DNA of 32,248 bases from DAOUET01 sp034430155 (GTDB lineage: Bacteria; Chloroflexota; Anaerolineae; Anaerolineales; UBA4823), in assembly GCA_034430155.1 (NCBI GenBank), contig DAOUET010000113.1, positions 1 through 32,248 on the forward strand, given 5' to 3'. This document shows positions 31,522 through 32,248 of this stretch, piece by piece. A program made the translations under genes and the position numbers. The notes under the pieces were generated by a model. The model searched no databases. It was not told the origin of the DNA and worked only from the letters and a program-made list of their open reading frames with translations. The stretch's first letter is position 1; each line of letters begins with the position of its first letter.

Positions 31522-31598
31522 GGCGGTGGGTTTTGACAAAAAGGGCAAGCTCCTAGTAAGATGGTGATTTCCACACCGCCATCGAACAGGAGCTTGCC
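31522..31598 (+). promoter_or_regulatory. Insertion-sequence promoter and start-site-masking inverted repeats
   Basis: TTGACA (31533-31538), 18 bp, then TAAGAT (31557-31562) gives a promoter with predicted start near 31569. GGCAAGCTCCT (31544-31554) is perfectly complementary to AGGAGCTTGCC (31588-31598), which contains the AGGAG ribosome-binding site and abuts the ATG. GGCGGTG (31522-31528) and CACCGCC (31574-31580) form a second, interleaved inverted repeat. Confidence 0.65.
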
Positions 31599-32248
31599 AT
31601 GTCGATTGTCACCCTGCAACTGCTAGATGTCAAGCGAAAAAGCGAAACTCGCCCCAAAGAGTGCCCATACTGCCATGGGGAGACCTTCCAACGCTGGGGA
31701 AAAGTGTCCAAGCCAATCAAAGATCATCGCCACCGCAAGGCAATGGTTTATCGCTACCGGTGCTATCATTGCCAACACACCTTCCGTTGTTATCCAGAAG
31801 GGATGGATCGAGCCGATCAGACCCAACGGCTGCGTAAGCTAGCCGCCCTGATGTGGGTTTTGGGCTTGAGCCTGCGCAATACCTGCACGCGGCTGGCCGT
31901 CATTGGCGTTTCGCGCAGTCATATGAGCGTATGGCGGGATCTGCAAGAACAAGCGGACTTGCAGCGCAAGCGGCGCCAGTGGCTTCAGACCCGGGTGTTA
32001 GGGGTGGATGGGGCTTATGTAGGCTGCCAGGGCAAGGTCCAACCGGTGTTGGTGGCGGTAGATCTAGGACGGGGTGAACCGGTGGCGATTGGATACCTGG
32101 ATGAGCGGGACCCACGGGCGGTCTTGCGTTTTCTGCGGCCCTTAGTCCAGCGCCTGGGGGTGAGCGTGGTGGTGACCGATGACCTGGCCAGCTTCGGTAG
32201 TGTGACCCAACAACTGGGAGTGGAGCATCAGGTGTGCCAGTTCCATGT
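31599..32248 (+). CDS. DDE-type insertion-sequence transposase, 3' part beyond the window
   Basis: The 216 visible codons are open to the right edge. A zinc ribbon (Cys22, Cys25, Cys55, Cys58) leads into a helix-turn-helix region (LSLRNTCTRLAVIGVSRSHMSVW) and the first part of an RNase H-like catalytic core: LGVDGAYVG with the first Asp (137), VVTDDLASF with the second (194 or 195), then HQVCQFH. The catalytic Glu would lie beyond the edge. I do not assign an IS family. The ATG has AGGAG 6 nt upstream. The codon use is more GC-rich than in neighbouring genes, as expected of recently acquired DNA. Confidence 0.88.
   Translation, partial: MSIVTLQLLDVKRKSETRPKECPYCHGETFQRWGKVSKPIKDHRHRKAMVYRYRCYHCQHTFRCYPEGMDRADQTQRLRKLAALMWVLGLSLRNTCTRLAVIGVSRSHMSVWRDLQEQADLQRKRRQWLQTRVLGVDGAYVGCQGKVQPVLVAVDLGRGEPVAIGYLDERDPRAVLRFLRPLVQRLGVSVVVTDDLASFGSVTQQLGVEHQVCQFH

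Overview
The window looks like a chromosomal segment of an anaerobic Chloroflexota bacterium, most likely class Anaerolineae. This is inferred from gene content: a bacterial one-subunit Elp3, a MutL-type ASKHA protein encoded with unrecognised membrane proteins, a full-length pyruvate:ferredoxin oxidoreductase, and an LPxTG-like tail on a non-Firmicutes-looking protein. No rRNA, tRNA, CRISPR array or prophage was seen.

Layout. 1-1291 (-): short chromate-type transporter and a tandem universal stress protein that runs off the left edge. 1354-1445: a 92-bp hairpin element that recurs at 31268-31359. 1575-3988: elp3 (-) divergent from a Trm9-like methyltransferase (+). 4106-6918 (+): metallophosphoesterase, DUF4349 lipoprotein, another palindromic element, and rsmG. 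6956-10518 (-): recF, def and a cyclic-nucleotide-binding/duplicated PH-like membrane protein. 10620-12080 (+): a phosphohexomutase. 12156-20415 (-): an eight-gene, largely translationally coupled cluster of membrane proteins, a zinc-ribbon protein with repeated PxWL motifs, a MutL-like ATPase, a barrel-sandwich protein and an LPxTG-like protein. 20705-25425 (+): nifJ, a terminator, and a dihydroorotate dehydrogenase-like protein. 25547-27016 (-): a NYN nuclease, two tandem structured RNA segments each ending in an intrinsic terminator, then rpsU and infA. 27230-31265 (+): LysM/lamin-tail protein, DUF1992 protein, dnaX, ybaB, recR. 31533-end (+): start of an insertion sequence.

How it fits together. 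Housekeeping replication, repair and translation genes (recF, dnaX-ybaB-recR, def, infA, rpsU, rsmG) surround two less ordinary blocks: a possible mcm5U34 tRNA-modification pair (elp3 plus Trm9-like) and the eight-gene membrane cluster, whose function I do not recognise and which is the best candidate for an undescribed system. Several genes start at the predicted transcription start of a TATAAT-like box 6-7 nt upstream, suggesting widespread leaderless mRNAs. All family calls are from motif recognition by eye; no database search was run.
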